A DNA stretch of 41,362 bases from Pygmaiobacter sp. (GCA_028689835.1 JAQVCK010000006.1:1-41362), one strand, 5' to 3'; counted from the first letter of the stretch, positions 1 through 9,556 are shown. Notes: generated from the letters alone by a model not told the origin. A program made the numbers and translations.

Positions 1-145
1 CCTGCAATTTTTCTTTCAGCGCGTCACACTTTGACTTTGTGCGGCTGGCAATCATAATTTCTTCAAACACGTCGCTGTTTTGGCAGCACTTGTGAATGGC
101 AACGCTGGCGACACCGCCACAGCCAATGATCATGCATTTTCCCAT
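1..145 (-). CDS. Saccharopine dehydrogenase-like / carboxynorspermidine dehydrogenase, N-terminal fragment (runs off the window edge)
   Basis: Reverse complement from ATG at 145 reads MGKCMIIGCGGVASVAIHKCCQNSDVFEEIMIASRTKSKCDALKEKLQ, a Rossmann GxGGVxxxxxHK start typical of LYS9/CASDH proteins; lies in a polyamine operon. Confidence 0.75.
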   Translation of the reverse strand, partial: MGKCMIIGCGGVASVAIHKCCQNSDVFEEIMIASRTKSKCDALKEKLQ

Positions 146-160
146 CTGGTTCGTCTCCTT

Positions 161-1009
161 TTATTTGACAATTTGCAATAAAATTTCGCGGGTCAGTTTA
201 CAGGCCACGGCGGTCGAAGTGCCGCTTTGGTCGTAGTGGGGCGAAAGCTCGTTGATGTCACAGCCTACCACCCGCAGCTTGTTCAGCTGCAAAATGGCGC
301 GCAGCAGCTCGGTAAAGCTGACGCCGCCGGCCTCCGGCGTGCCGGTGCCGCAGAAAACCGACGGGTCCAGCACATCAAGGTCCAGCGACACATACACCGG
401 CACCCCCGCAAGCGCCGGTAACACCGCGGCAAAATCCGCAAGGGTAAACGGGTGCAGGTCAGTGTGGGCGCGGGCAAACGCAAACTCGTCGCGCTCGCCG
501 CTGCGAATGCCAAACTGGTGCAGGCGGCCGTCGCCGACAAGCTGCCACACCTGCCGCATCACCGTCGCGTGGGACAATGTCTCGCCAAGATAGTCGGCGC
601 GCAAATCGGTGTGGGCGTCAAAATGCAGCACGTGCAGGGAGGGGTAAGCCTTTTGCACGGCGCGCACCGCACCCAGCGTTATCAGGTGCTCGCCGCCCAG
701 CATCACCGGCAGCTTGCCGTCTGCCATCAGCCGCGCGGTGTATTCTTCGGTGAGCTGCAGCACCCTTGCGGGGTTGCCGAACGGCAACTCTAAATCGCCG
801 CCGTCGAACACCTGAATGTCGGTGAGGTCACGCCCGCTATAGGGCGAATAGGTCTCGATACCAAAGGACTCGCTGCGGATGGCGGGCGGCCCAAAACGGG
901 TGCCTGGCCGAAACGAGGTCGTACCGTCAAACGGTACGCCAAACAGCACGGCAGAGGCTTCTTCGTAATCGGCGTCGCAGCCAAGAAACGTCTGGATATT
1001 CTTATTCAC
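161..1009 (-). CDS. speB: Agmatinase (ureohydrolase family)
   Basis: 282 aa; metal-ligand motifs GGEH, HFDAHTDLR, SLDLDVLDPS; neighbours are polyamine genes. Confidence 0.93.
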   Translation of the reverse strand: MNKNIQTFLGCDADYEEASAVLFGVPFDGTTSFRPGTRFGPPAIRSESFGIETYSPYSGRDLTDIQVFDGGDLELPFGNPARVLQLTEEYTARLMADGKLPVMLGGEHLITLGAVRAVQKAYPSLHVLHFDAHTDLRADYLGETLSHATVMRQVWQLVGDGRLHQFGIRSGERDEFAFARAHTDLHPFTLADFAAVLPALAGVPVYVSLDLDVLDPSVFCGTGTPEAGGVSFTELLRAILQLNKLRVVGCDINELSPHYDQSGTSTAVACKLTREILLQIVK

Positions 1010-1856
1010 TTTGCGCCAGCGCCTCCTTTACGTAGGTTGGCAGGTAAAACGCGCCGCGGTGCAGCGCGGTGTTGTAGTAGCGGGTGGCAAGGCCAAGGCG
1101 GTTCCACTGTGCGGGCTGCTGGTCGCTTACCGGGTGCAGCCCCTTGGACGCAAACCCAAACAGCCAGTGCCCCGACGGGTAGGTAGGGATATGCGCCTGA
1201 TATACTTCGCTCACCGGGAACACCCCTGCAATGCGGCGGTGGGCGTCCTGCATGGCCTTTGCGTCCTCTTGGTAAAACGGGCTTTCGTGCTGGTTTACCA
1301 TGATGCCCTGCGCCGTCAGCGCCTTGTGGCAGTTGCCGTAAAACTCTTTGGTAAACAGCACTTCGCCCGGGCCGGACGGGTCGGTAGAATCGACCAGAAT
1401 CAAATCATACACGCTGTCGGTATGGCGGATGAATTTCAAGCCGTCCTCAAAATGCAGGTGCATGCGCGCATCGTCAAACCCGCAGGCAGTACCGGGTAAA
1501 AAGCGGCGGCAGGTCTTTACGACCTCTTCGTCGATCTCCACAATGTCCACCTGCTCAATGCCGGGGTACTTGCCCAGCTCGCGGGCAACCCCGCCGTCGC
1601 CCGCGCCAATTACCAGCACGCGGCGGATGCCGGGGTTTACCGCCATCGGCACATGCACCATCATTTCATGGTAGATAAACTCGTCACGCTCGGTCAGCAT
1701 CATCACGCCGTCCAGCGTGAGAAACCGCCCAAACTCGGGCGAATCGTACACGGCAATGCGCTGGTAGTCACTTTGGGCCGCATAAAGCTGCTGCGTGACC
1801 CGGATGGAAAAGCGCACATCCTTTGTGTGGTACTCGCTGTACCATAAATCATCCAT
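1002..1856 (-). CDS. speE: Spermidine synthase (polyamine aminopropyltransferase)
   Basis: 284 aa; LTLDGVMMLTERDEFIYHEMMVHVP, VLVIGAGDGGVARELGKY, DLILVDSTDPSGPGEVLFTKEFY. 8-nt overlap with speB. Confidence 0.96.
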   Translation of the reverse strand: MDDLWYSEYHTKDVRFSIRVTQQLYAAQSDYQRIAVYDSPEFGRFLTLDGVMMLTERDEFIYHEMMVHVPMAVNPGIRRVLVIGAGDGGVARELGKYPGIEQVDIVEIDEEVVKTCRRFLPGTACGFDDARMHLHFEDGLKFIRHTDSVYDLILVDSTDPSGPGEVLFTKEFYGNCHKALTAQGIMVNQHESPFYQEDAKAMQDAHRRIAGVFPVSEVYQAHIPTYPSGHWLFGFASKGLHPVSDQQPAQWNRLGLATRYYNTALHRGAFYLPTYVKEALAQSE

Positions 1857-3309
1857 CGGCTTCCCCTTTCTCCAGCACGTTTAAGCGGCTGGCGTCCATG
1901 CACTCGGGCCCGGTCAGCAGGCAGCCCTTTTCGCGTGCGTAGTTGATATAATCCACAATGTCGCGGGTGATGCGCTCGCCCGGTGCCAGCACCGGGATGC
2001 CCGGCGGGTAGCACATCACAAATTCGGTGCACACTTCGCCGATGCTTTCTTCTAGCGGCAGGCTGCGCTTTGGCGCATAAAATGCCGTTTGCGGCGACAG
2101 CACCACCTCGGGGCTGATGTATTCGCTTTCAAACATATCACTGTTGTCTTTTTTATAAAGGCGCCGCAGTTCGGCCAGCGCGCTGATGAGCCGCTCGACA
2201 TTTTTGGTCTTATCCCCCACCGAAATATAAGCAAGAATGTTGCCAAGGTCGCCAAACTCAATTTGAATGTTGTACTCGTCGCGCAGCAGGTCGTACACCT
2301 CAATGCCCGCAAGGCCGATGCCCAGCGTGTTCACCGAAAGCTTGGTCGTATCAAAATCGTAAATGCTGTCGCCGTTGACAAGCTCGCTGCCGTAGGCGTA
2401 ATAGTCGCCAATGGCGTTGATTTCGCTGCGGGCATAGGCGGCAAAGTTTTTGACCTTTTCAAAAATCTGCACCCCCTGCAACGCAAGGTTGCGGCGCGAA
2501 ATATCAAGGCTGGACATTAGCAGGTAAGACCCGCTGGTCGTCTGCGTGAGGTTGATGACCTGCCGCACATAATGCTCGTTCACCGCCGGCCCGCACAGCA
2601 ACAGCGAGCTTTGGGTCAGCGACCCGCCGGATTTGTGCATGCTGACGGCGGCCATATCCGCCCCCGCCGCCATAGCGGAGACCGGCAGCCCCGCGCCAAA
2701 ATAAAAGTGGGTGCCGTGGGCTTCGTCTGCCAGCACGCGCAGCCCGTGCGCGTGGGCCAGCTGCACAATTTCGGCAAGGTTGGAACAGATGCCGTAATAG
2801 GTGGGGTTGTTGACTAAAATGGCCTTGGCTGCCGGGTGCGCGGCAAGGGTGCGCCGCACCTCGGGCATGGCCATGCCCAGCGCAATGCCAAGGCGGCGGT
2901 CGGTTTCGGGGTTGACATACACCGGCACCGCGCCGCACAGCACCAGCGCGTTGATGACGCTTTGGTGCACATTGCGCGGCAGAATAATTTCATCGCCGCT
3001 TTTCAGGGTGGAAAGCAGCATCGCCTGCACCGCCGAGGTGGTGCCGCCTACCATAAAAAAGGCGTGCGCGGCGCCAAAGGCTTCGGCGGCAAGCTGTTCT
3101 GCCTCGCGGATGACCCCGGACGGGTGGCACAGGTTGTCCAGCGGCTTCATTGAGTTCACGTCCACCGCAAGGCACTGCTCGCCCAAAAAAGCGGTCAGCG
3201 CCGGGTTGCCGCGCCCGCGCTTGTGGCCCGGCACATCAAACGGCACCAGGCGGTCGCTTTTCATGCGCTCTAGCGCCTCGTACAGCGGTGCTCTGGTCTG
3301 GTCCATCAT
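1849..3309 (-). CDS. speA: Orn/Lys/Arg decarboxylase (PLP fold type I), probable arginine decarboxylase
   Basis: 486 aa; [42 protein letters not shown] (PLP Lys). Arginine specificity inferred from the adjacent agmatinase. Confidence 0.9.
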   Translation of the reverse strand: MMDQTRAPLYEALERMKSDRLVPFDVPGHKRGRGNPALTAFLGEQCLAVDVNSMKPLDNLCHPSGVIREAEQLAAEAFGAAHAFFMVGGTTSAVQAMLLSTLKSGDEIILPRNVHQSVINALVLCGAVPVYVNPETDRRLGIALGMAMPEVRRTLAAHPAAKAILVNNPTYYGICSNLAEIVQLAHAHGLRVLADEAHGTHFYFGAGLPVSAMAAGADMAAVSMHKSGGSLTQSSLLLCGPAVNEHYVRQVINLTQTTSGSYLLMSSLDISRRNLALQGVQIFEKVKNFAAYARSEINAIGDYYAYGSELVNGDSIYDFDTTKLSVNTLGIGLAGIEVYDLLRDEYNIQIEFGDLGNILAYISVGDKTKNVERLISALAELRRLYKKDNSDMFESEYISPEVVLSPQTAFYAPKRSLPLEESIGEVCTEFVMCYPPGIPVLAPGERITRDIVDYINYAREKGCLLTGPECMDASRLNVLEKGEADG

Positions 3310-4085
3310 TGCTGTGCCTCCCGGTAGATGTTGGTGCCGCTGAAAATTTCAATCATCTCGCGGCGCAGTGCATTGGTGATGTCCAGCCGCACCTGCGGCG
3401 GCAGCTCGTACACGTCGGAGTTGAACAGGTAGTTTTGCAGCACAATGTCTTTGATGAGCATTTTGGTGTGAAAGATATTCGACTGGTAGATGTTGACGTC
3501 GATGGAGTCGTACCGGCGCAAGGTATCCTCTGCGATATAGTCCTGTATCGAGGCGATGCGGTGGTCGATGAACAGCTTTTTGCCCTCGACATCGCGGGTA
3601 AAGCCGCGCACGCGGTAATCCATCGTGATGATGTCGGAGTCAAAGCTGCCAATCAAAAAGTCCAGCGTGGAAAGCGGGGTAATCTCGCCACAGGTGGCAA
3701 CGTCGATGTCCACCCGGAAGGTGGCAATCGAGGTTTCGGGGTGGTACTCGGGGTAGGTGTGCACCGTGACATGGCTTTTGTCCAAATGGGCCACGACGGT
3801 TTCCCCGCTGCGGCTTTGCACCATGCTTTTTTCGGCAATCAAAAAGGTGACACTGGCGCCCTGCGGCTCGTAGTCCTGCCGGGAGATGTTCAGCACCGTC
3901 GCGCCAATCATGCCGGTCAACCGGGTCAGGATGTCGGTGAGACGCTCTGAATTGTACTGCTCGTTGATATACTTGATATAGTCCTGTTGTTCACGTGCCG
4001 TTTTAGCATAGCAGATATCGTAAATATTAAAGCTCAGCGACTTGGTTAAATTGTTAAAGCCGTACAGTTTCAGTTTGTCCACCAT
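3306..4085 (-). CDS. speD: S-adenosylmethionine decarboxylase proenzyme (E. coli SpeD-like class)
   Basis: 259 aa; [15 protein letters not shown] pyruvoyl-processing region and ATCGEITPL. 4-nt overlap with speA. Confidence 0.93.
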   Translation of the reverse strand: MVDKLKLYGFNNLTKSLSFNIYDICYAKTAREQQDYIKYINEQYNSERLTDILTRLTGMIGATVLNISRQDYEPQGASVTFLIAEKSMVQSRSGETVVAHLDKSHVTVHTYPEYHPETSIATFRVDIDVATCGEITPLSTLDFLIGSFDSDIITMDYRVRGFTRDVEGKKLFIDHRIASIQDYIAEDTLRRYDSIDVNIYQSNIFHTKMLIKDIVLQNYLFNSDVYELPPQVRLDITNALRREMIEIFSGTNIYREAQQ

Positions 4086-4102
4086 TAAAATCCCCCCAAA
4101 TA

Positions 4103-4140
4103 CAAAAAAAGATGCACCACAGTATTCTGTGATGCATCTT
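4103..4140 (-). terminator. Intrinsic terminator/attenuator upstream of speD
   Basis: Minus strand AAGATGCATCACA-GAATAC-TGTGGTGCATCTT followed by a T run. The one non-Watson-Crick position is a G-U wobble only in minus-strand RNA. Confidence 0.75.
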
Positions 4141-4476
4141 GCGTTTTTGCCAAAATCAATACAACAGCATACGGCGCCTTGCGGTACCCGGCAGGCCGGG
4201 CGCTGCGCGCTTTCTTTTGTACTGGCTCAGAGTCTATATAGTAAGAAACTACTTTTACCACTCTTATTGACCGTTTCACAAGCGTGTATCAGAATACACT
4301 TGGTTATGAAGTAACCAACTGGCAATTCAGTTGCCAACTTATAAATTTTGCGCTCTTAACGCAATCAATAATGTGGGTTGCCCCACGCTCGGCAGTTGAC
4401 CCGGCTGTCCGTCTGGCCTTAAGTTTTGCCGCGGCAAAACTGGTCTGTGTTTCTTCTCGCTATATGCGACCTGAAG
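4103..4476 (-). ncRNA. Candidate structured RNA / long 5' leader of the speD operon (class not identified)
   Basis: Begins at a consensus sigma-A promoter and ends in an intrinsic terminator 18 nt before the speD ATG. Contains many short hairpins on the minus strand, including GTGGG-GCAA-CCCAC (GNRA loop), GTTTTGCCGCGGCAAAAC, TTGCG-TTAAGAG-CGCAA, TTGGTTA-CTTCA-TAACCAA, GTGTAT-TCTG-ATACAC and CCCGG-CCTG-CCGGG. Confidence 0.55.
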
Positions 4477-4483
4477 CAGATTT

Positions 4484-4513
4484 ACTATAAAGTATTACAC
4501 TGGTTGCTGTCAA
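4484..4513 (-). promoter_or_regulatory. Sigma-A promoter for the speD leader
   Basis: Minus strand TTGACA (4508-4513), 18-bp spacer, TATAGT (4484-4489). Confidence 0.75.
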
Positions 4514-4732
4514 GGTTTTTTTGTTTTGCCCATCACGATTAAACCATTTCATACCCATAATATGGGTATTATTCTTGTTTCTGTTGTGACATCCAAGCTT
4601 TTTGGTACACAAAAACCGTTATTTTGTAAACTGTGGGGCTTTTGCAGCACAGTTTTTTAGGTGATATAGAAAATTTGACCAAATTTGTGAAATTTCATAT
4701 CACATCACTGTTTTCCCTGTGGCTTCAAGCAG

Positions 4733-4762
4733 TTGACAGCCCTTGCAACAGCGGGCTATACT
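4733..4762 (+). promoter_or_regulatory. Sigma-A promoter for the Fe-S flavoprotein gene
   Basis: TTGACA (4733-4738), 18-bp spacer, TATACT (4757-4762). Confidence 0.7.
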
Positions 4763-4834
4763 GGCAGGGTAGGCGGGCTTTTGTAACTGGCCTGCGCCCG
4801 CCCTGCGGGCAGATTGAAACTGGGGGGTTTTAAA

Positions 4835-5461
4835 ATGAAGGTACTGCTGGTCAACGGCAGCAGCCACGAAAAAGGCTGCACTTATACTGCACTGCAACAG
4901 GTGGCGGCTGTTTTAGAACAGGAAGGCATTGCCTGCGAAACAGTGCAACTGGGTGGTGGCCCGGTGCGGGACTGCATTGCCTGTGGCAAATGTAAAACGC
5001 TGCAAAATGCCTGTGTGTTCCGCGATGATGTGGTCAACGAGGTGATTGACAAAGCCGCGCAGGCCGACGGCTTTATTTTTGGCACACCGGTGTATTACGC
5101 GCACCCCAGCGGGCGCATTTTGTCGGTGCTGGACCGCACGTTTTACGCGGGCAAAAAAGCTTTTTTGCATAAGCCCGGTGCCGCCATTGCCTCTGCGCGT
5201 CGCGCGGGTACCACCGTGTCGACTGACGTGCTAAACAAATACTTCACCATTGCCGAAATGCCAATTGTCGCTTCGTCTTATTGGAACATGGTGCACGGCA
5301 ACCGGCCTGAAGAGGTATTGCAGGACGCCGAGGGCATGATGACCCTGCAAAACCTTGGTCGCAACATGGCTTGGCTGCTGCGCTGCATTGAGGCGGGCAA
5401 AGCGCAGGGCATTACCGCGCCCCAAAACGACGGCAGTGTGCGCACCAACTTTATTCGCTGA
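4835..5461 (+). CDS. NADPH-dependent FMN reductase / iron-sulfur flavoprotein (Isf-like) family
   Basis: MKVLLVNGSSHEKGCTYTAL flavodoxin-like start, then CIACGKCKTLQNAC (C-X2-C-X2-C-X6-C). ATG at 4835 has a GGGGGG ribosome-binding site; the supplied ORF start at 4814 is an upstream TTG. Confidence 0.85.
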   Translation: MKVLLVNGSSHEKGCTYTALQQVAAVLEQEGIACETVQLGGGPVRDCIACGKCKTLQNACVFRDDVVNEVIDKAAQADGFIFGTPVYYAHPSGRILSVLDRTFYAGKKAFLHKPGAAIASARRAGTTVSTDVLNKYFTIAEMPIVASSYWNMVHGNRPEEVLQDAEGMMTLQNLGRNMAWLLRCIEAGKAQGITAPQNDGSVRTNFIR

Positions 5462-5516
5462 CTCGGGTGCTGTGCGGCAGCACGCCGCCGCGGCCAGTTA
5501 GTGGCTAAAAAATGTA

Positions 5517-5545
5517 ACCCCGGCACACCGCCGGGGCCTTTTTTT
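5517..5545 (+). terminator. Intrinsic terminator
   Basis: CCCCGGC-ACACC-GCCGGGG followed by CCTTTTTTT. Confidence 0.85.
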
Positions 5546-5622
5546 GCGGCACTGTTGCATTTTTTTGCCCCGTGCCGATTGCAAATGAGGCCTAAAAAAG
5601 TTATGATATTGGGCGAGGGGGA

Positions 5623-6864
5623 ATGTTGATGAAGTTGTTTTCGGGCAAGCACCACCCTGCCCTTGGTTTTTTAAAGTACGTTGGGCCCGGCTTGCTGGTA
5701 ACCGTGGGGTTTATTGACCCCGGCAACTGGGCATCCAACATTGCGGCAGGCTCTGCCTACGGCTATACGCTGCTTTGGATGGTCACGCTTTCTACCATCA
5801 TGCTGATTTTGTTGCAGCACAACGCCGCGCACCTTGGTATTGTAACCGGCAAGTGCCTTGCCGAAGCAACCACCGAAAACGTGCGCCCGTGGCTGCGTTA
5901 TTTTATTTTAGGCACCGCAGTTGCCGCCGCGGTGTCCACGGCGCTGGCTGAAATTTTAGGTGGCGCCATTGCGCTGAACATGCTGTTTCACCTGCCCATT
6001 AAACTGGGCTCGTTATTGGTGATGGTGGTTGCACTGTTTTTGCAGTTTACCAACTCGTACAAAAAAATTGAAAAAATCATCATTGGCTTTGTTTCGCTGA
6101 TTGGGCTTTCGTTTTTATTTGAGATTGCCATTGTCAATATCGGCTGGCCGCAGGCCGCCGCCGGGTGGGTGACACCGGCGTTCCCCACCGGGTCAATGCC
6201 CATCATCATGAGCGTGCTGGGTGCGGTGGTAATGCCGCATAACCTGTTTTTGCACTCCGAGATCATCCAAAGCAGGCAGTGGAACTTGCAGGATGAAGCG
6301 GTGATTCAAAAACAGCTGAAATACGAATTTGGCGACACTTTGCTTTCGATGTTGATTGGCTGGGCCATTAACAGCGCGATGATTTTAATGGCCGCCGCCA
6401 CCTTTTTTCAAAACGGCATTGTGGTAAACGACCTTGCGCAGGCAGAACAGATGTTGCGCCCGCTGCTGGGCAATGCCGCCTCGGTCGTATTTGCGGTGGC
6501 ACTGCTGTTTGCGGGGCTGTCCTCCAGTATTACGGCGGGCATGGCGGGCGGCAGTATTTTTGCCGGCATGTTTGCAGAGCCATACGACATCCACGACAGC
6601 CACACCAAAACCGGTGTGTTGATTACGATGGTGGTGGCTACTGTCATCATCTTTTTTATCTCGTCGCCGTTTGACGGGCTGATTTATTCGCAGATGCTGC
6701 TGAGCATTCAACTGCCAATTACCATTTTTACGCAAATCTACCTGACCTCTTCGCACAAGGTCATGGGCAAATACGCAAACTCGCGGCTGGACAAAACCCT
6801 GCTTTGGGTAATAGGCCTTGTCGTGACCGTACTAAATATTGCACTGCTACTCAGCGCGCTGTAA
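5623..6864 (+). CDS. Nramp family divalent metal (Mn2+/Fe2+) transporter
   Basis: 413 aa; canonical metal-site motifs DPGN (FIDPGNWASN) and MPH (VVMPHNLFLHS). Confidence 0.92.
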   Translation: MLMKLFSGKHHPALGFLKYVGPGLLVTVGFIDPGNWASNIAAGSAYGYTLLWMVTLSTIMLILLQHNAAHLGIVTGKCLAEATTENVRPWLRYFILGTAVAAAVSTALAEILGGAIALNMLFHLPIKLGSLLVMVVALFLQFTNSYKKIEKIIIGFVSLIGLSFLFEIAIVNIGWPQAAAGWVTPAFPTGSMPIIMSVLGAVVMPHNLFLHSEIIQSRQWNLQDEAVIQKQLKYEFGDTLLSMLIGWAINSAMILMAAATFFQNGIVVNDLAQAEQMLRPLLGNAASVVFAVALLFAGLSSSITAGMAGGSIFAGMFAEPYDIHDSHTKTGVLITMVVATVIIFFISSPFDGLIYSQMLLSIQLPITIFTQIYLTSSHKVMGKYANSRLDKTLLWVIGLVVTVLNIALLLSAL

Positions 6865-6872
6865 AGCGCTGT

Positions 6873-6913
6873 AAAAAGGCTCCGTTTGCCGGTACGGCAA
6901 ACGGAGCCTTTTT
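6873..6913. terminator. Bidirectional intrinsic terminator between the Nramp gene and msrAB
   Basis: Perfect 19-bp inverted repeat AAAAAGGCTCCGTTTGCCG-GTA-CGGCAAACGGAGCCTTTTT. Confidence 0.9.
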
Positions 6914-6941
6914 ATGTTCTGTTTTCTATTTTTACATACGG

Positions 6942-7901
6942 CTAATCCACCAGCGGCAGCAAGGCACCGTAGCCCTGTTGCTGCATTTCGTCTTTCGGCA
7001 CAAAGCGCAGCGACGCACTGTTAATACAATAGCGCAGGCCACCCCGCTCTGTGGGGCCATCATTGAACACATGCCCAAGGTGGGCATCCCCCACACGGCT
7101 GCGCACCTCGGTGCGCACCATACCGTGGGTGATGTCTTGCAGTTGCTTTACCACATTCGGGTCCAGCGGCTTTGCAAAACTGGGCCAACCGCACCCGCTT
7201 TCAAACTTGTCGGCAGAGCTGAACAGCGGCTCACCAGTGGTGATATCGACATAAATACCGGGACGAAACGTCTCATAGTACTCGTTTTGAAACGGCGGCT
7301 CGGTGGCATTTTGGCGTGCAACCTCATATTGCAACTGGCTCAATGTGGCGCGCAGCGCATCGTCGCTTTGCGGGGCATAGGCTGTGGGGTCTACCACCGC
7401 AGCCGCGGCCTTTGCAAATTTTTCGGGTGCAATGTGGCAGTACCCGCCGGGGTTTTTGTCCAGATAATCCTGATGGTACTCCTCCGCCCGGCTGAAATTT
7501 TCCAGCGGGCGCACCTCGATGGCAATCGGCTGGGTAACCTTTTTTGCCAGTGTGGCAATCGCCTTGTCAATCACAGGGCGGTCACTAGCATTGGTGTAAT
7601 AAATGCCGGTGCGGTACTGCGGGCCGCGGTCACCGCCCTGCCGGTTAACCGACACCGGGTCAATGGCGTCAAAATAGAGGTTTAGCAAAAAGCTCAGCGG
7701 CACCACCGCAGCGTCATACACCACCTTTACTGTTTCGGCGTGGCCGGTGGTGTGGCTACATACCTCTTCATAGGTGGGGTTTTGCGTGGTGCCGTTGGCG
7801 TACCCTACCTCAGTGTCCTGCACCCCATGCACCGATGCAATGTATTTTTCCATCCCCCAAAAGCAGCCGCCTGCAAGGTAAATTTCAGACATAAACAGCA
7901 C
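6942..7901 (-). CDS. msrAB: Bifunctional peptide methionine sulfoxide reductase MsrA-MsrB fusion
   Basis: Msr[12 protein letters not shown] at the N-terminus; Msr[31 protein letters not shown] at the C-terminus. Confidence 0.95.
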   Translation of the reverse strand: MLFMSEIYLAGGCFWGMEKYIASVHGVQDTEVGYANGTTQNPTYEEVCSHTTGHAETVKVVYDAAVVPLSFLLNLYFDAIDPVSVNRQGGDRGPQYRTGIYYTNASDRPVIDKAIATLAKKVTQPIAIEVRPLENFSRAEEYHQDYLDKNPGGYCHIAPEKFAKAAAAVVDPTAYAPQSDDALRATLSQLQYEVARQNATEPPFQNEYYETFRPGIYVDITTGEPLFSSADKFESGCGWPSFAKPLDPNVVKQLQDITHGMVRTEVRSRVGDAHLGHVFNDGPTERGGLRYCINSASLRFVPKDEMQQQGYGALLPLVD

Positions 7902-8029
7902 CTCCTGCTGATTATTTTGTAGATTGTTTGAACTGGGCTGCCAGCGTGTGGCCCCGCCCTGTCTTTATACTACCTCAATTTGGTAGGAATTTCAATCCCC
8001 CCGCTTTTTCACTTTGCCGCCCCCCACAA

Positions 8030-8075
8030 AAACAAACAGGGTGTGCTTTGCTGGTTTGGCAAAGCACACCCTGTA
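8030..8075 (-). terminator. Intrinsic terminator of the gltBD operon
   Basis: CAGGGTGTGCTTTGC ... GCAAAGCACACCCTG 15-bp stem followed on the minus strand by TTTGTTTTTG. Confidence 0.8.
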
Positions 8076-8095
8076 TTACTTGGGTTTAAACAACC

Positions 8096-9556
8096 TCATT
8101 CCAGGTTCGTATAGCCCATTAAAAATTCATCCACTTCGCGCGCCGCGGCACGCCCCTCATAAATAGCCCACACCACCAGCGACTGGCCGCGGTGCATATC
8201 CCCTGCGGTAAATACACGGGGGGCGGAGGATGCAAACCCGCCGGGGGCTGTTTCAACACAGCTGCGCGGGGTGCGCTTTAAGCCAAAGGCCGCGGGCACT
8301 TCGTCCTGCGGGCCCAAAAAACCTGCGGCAATCAGCAGCAGTTCGCAGTCCAACACTTCTTCGGTGCCGGCAACCGGCTTGAGGTCCGGCCCCAGCTTGA
8401 CTGTTTTTACCCCAACCAGCGAGCCCGCTTTGTCGCGCAACAGCTCGGCAATCGTCGTCTGGTAACGGCGGGGGTCCGCGCCAAATACGGCGATGGCCTC
8501 CTCCTGCCCGTAATCGGTCTTGGCGATTTTAGGCCATTCCGGCCAGGTGTTGGTGTCGGTGCGGGTGTCGGGTGCTTTTGGCATCATTTCCAGCTGCACC
8601 ACCGACTTGCACCCGTGGCGGATTGACGTGCCCACGCAGTCGTTGCCGGTGTCGCCGCCGCCCACAATCACAACATTTTTGCCCTTTGCCGAAATAAAGG
8701 CATTGTCTTTTAAATTGCTGTCCAGCAGGCTTTTGGTGGTCGCTTTCAAAAAGTCCACGGCAAAGTACACGCCGTCGCCCTCGCGGCCCGGCACTTTTAA
8801 GTCCCGCGGGTTTGCGGCGCCACAGCACAATACCACCGCGTCATAGCCGCGCAGCAACTCTTTTGCCGAAAGGTCTTTGCCCACTTCGACCCTGGTGCGG
8901 AATTCGACCCCCTCCGCCGCCATCAGGTCGGTGCGGCGACTGACAATCTGCTTTTCCAGCTTCATGTTGGGGATGCCGTACATCATCAGCCCGCCCACGC
9001 GGTCGGCACGCTCGAACACCGTGACGGTGTGCCCGCGGTGGTTTAATTGGTCGGCGGCGGCAAGGCCGGATGGCCCGCTGCCCACGACGGCTATGCGTTT
9101 GCCGGTGCGCACCTTGGGTGGGTTTGGCTGTACCAGCCCTTTTTGCCAGGCCTCTTCAATAATGCCCAGTTCGTTGTCCTTAATGGTCACGGGGTCGCCG
9201 TTCAGCCCGCAGGTGCAGGCGGTCTCGCACAGTGCCGGGCAAACGCGGCCGGTGAATTCGGGGAAATTGTTGGTCTTCATCAGCCGTTGCAATGCGTGGC
9301 CAAAGTTGCCGGTGTAAACAAGGTCGTTCCACTCCGGGATTAAGTTGTGGATGGGGCAGCCGGAGACCATGCCGTTCAGCACGGCGCCCGACTGGCAGAA
9401 CGGCACGCCGCACTCCATGCAGCGCGCGCCCTGTGTGCGGCGCTCTTCTTCGCTGAGCAGCGGGTGAAATTCATTGTAATGGGTGATGCGCTCGAGAGGT
9501 GACTCGCTGGGATTCACCTTGCGCTGATACTCCAGAAAACCGGTGGGCTTGCCCAT
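8096..9556 (-). CDS. gltD: Glutamate synthase small subunit
   Basis: 486 aa; CMECGVPFCQSG, GRVCPALCETACTCGLN, GSGPSGLAAADQLNHRGHTVTVFERADRVGGLMMYGIPNMKLEK. Confidence 0.96.
   Translation of the reverse strand: MGKPTGFLEYQRKVNPSESPLERITHYNEFHPLLSEEERRTQGARCMECGVPFCQSGAVLNGMVSGCPIHNLIPEWNDLVYTGNFGHALQRLMKTNNFPEFTGRVCPALCETACTCGLNGDPVTIKDNELGIIEEAWQKGLVQPNPPKVRTGKRIAVVGSGPSGLAAADQLNHRGHTVTVFERADRVGGLMMYGIPNMKLEKQIVSRRTDLMAAEGVEFRTRVEVGKDLSAKELLRGYDAVVLCCGAANPRDLKVPGREGDGVYFAVDFLKATTKSLLDSNLKDNAFISAKGKNVVIVGGGDTGNDCVGTSIRHGCKSVVQLEMMPKAPDTRTDTNTWPEWPKIAKTDYGQEEAIAVFGADPRRYQTTIAELLRDKAGSLVGVKTVKLGPDLKPVAGTEEVLDCELLLIAAGFLGPQDEVPAAFGLKRTPRSCVETAPGGFASSAPRVFTAGDMHRGQSLVVWAIYEGRAAAREVDEFLMGYTNLE

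Noticed and set aside
3150-3950. Long plus-strand ORF (266 aa) antisense to speA/speD
   Set aside because: Shadow ORF opposite well-supported genes in GC-rich DNA; composition is low-complexity-like and no family motifs are recognisable. The same applies to plus-strand ORFs opposite gltB (for example 10169-11107, 12211-13041), nagZ and alpha-galactosidase.
4103-4200. T-box riboswitch: minus-strand GGGTACCGCA resembles the T-box core TGGNACCGCG
   Set aside because: The first base needed to pair with tRNA CCA is changed, and the downstream terminator stem (AAGATGCATCACA/TGTGGTGCATCTT) shares no strand with this element, so the antiterminator/terminator switch of a T-box is absent.
4085-4279. 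Possible 64-aa leader peptide ORF on the minus strand upstream of speD
   Set aside because: It runs through the terminator hairpin and overlaps structured RNA; no convincing Shine-Dalgarno site and no amino-acid run typical of an attenuation peptide.
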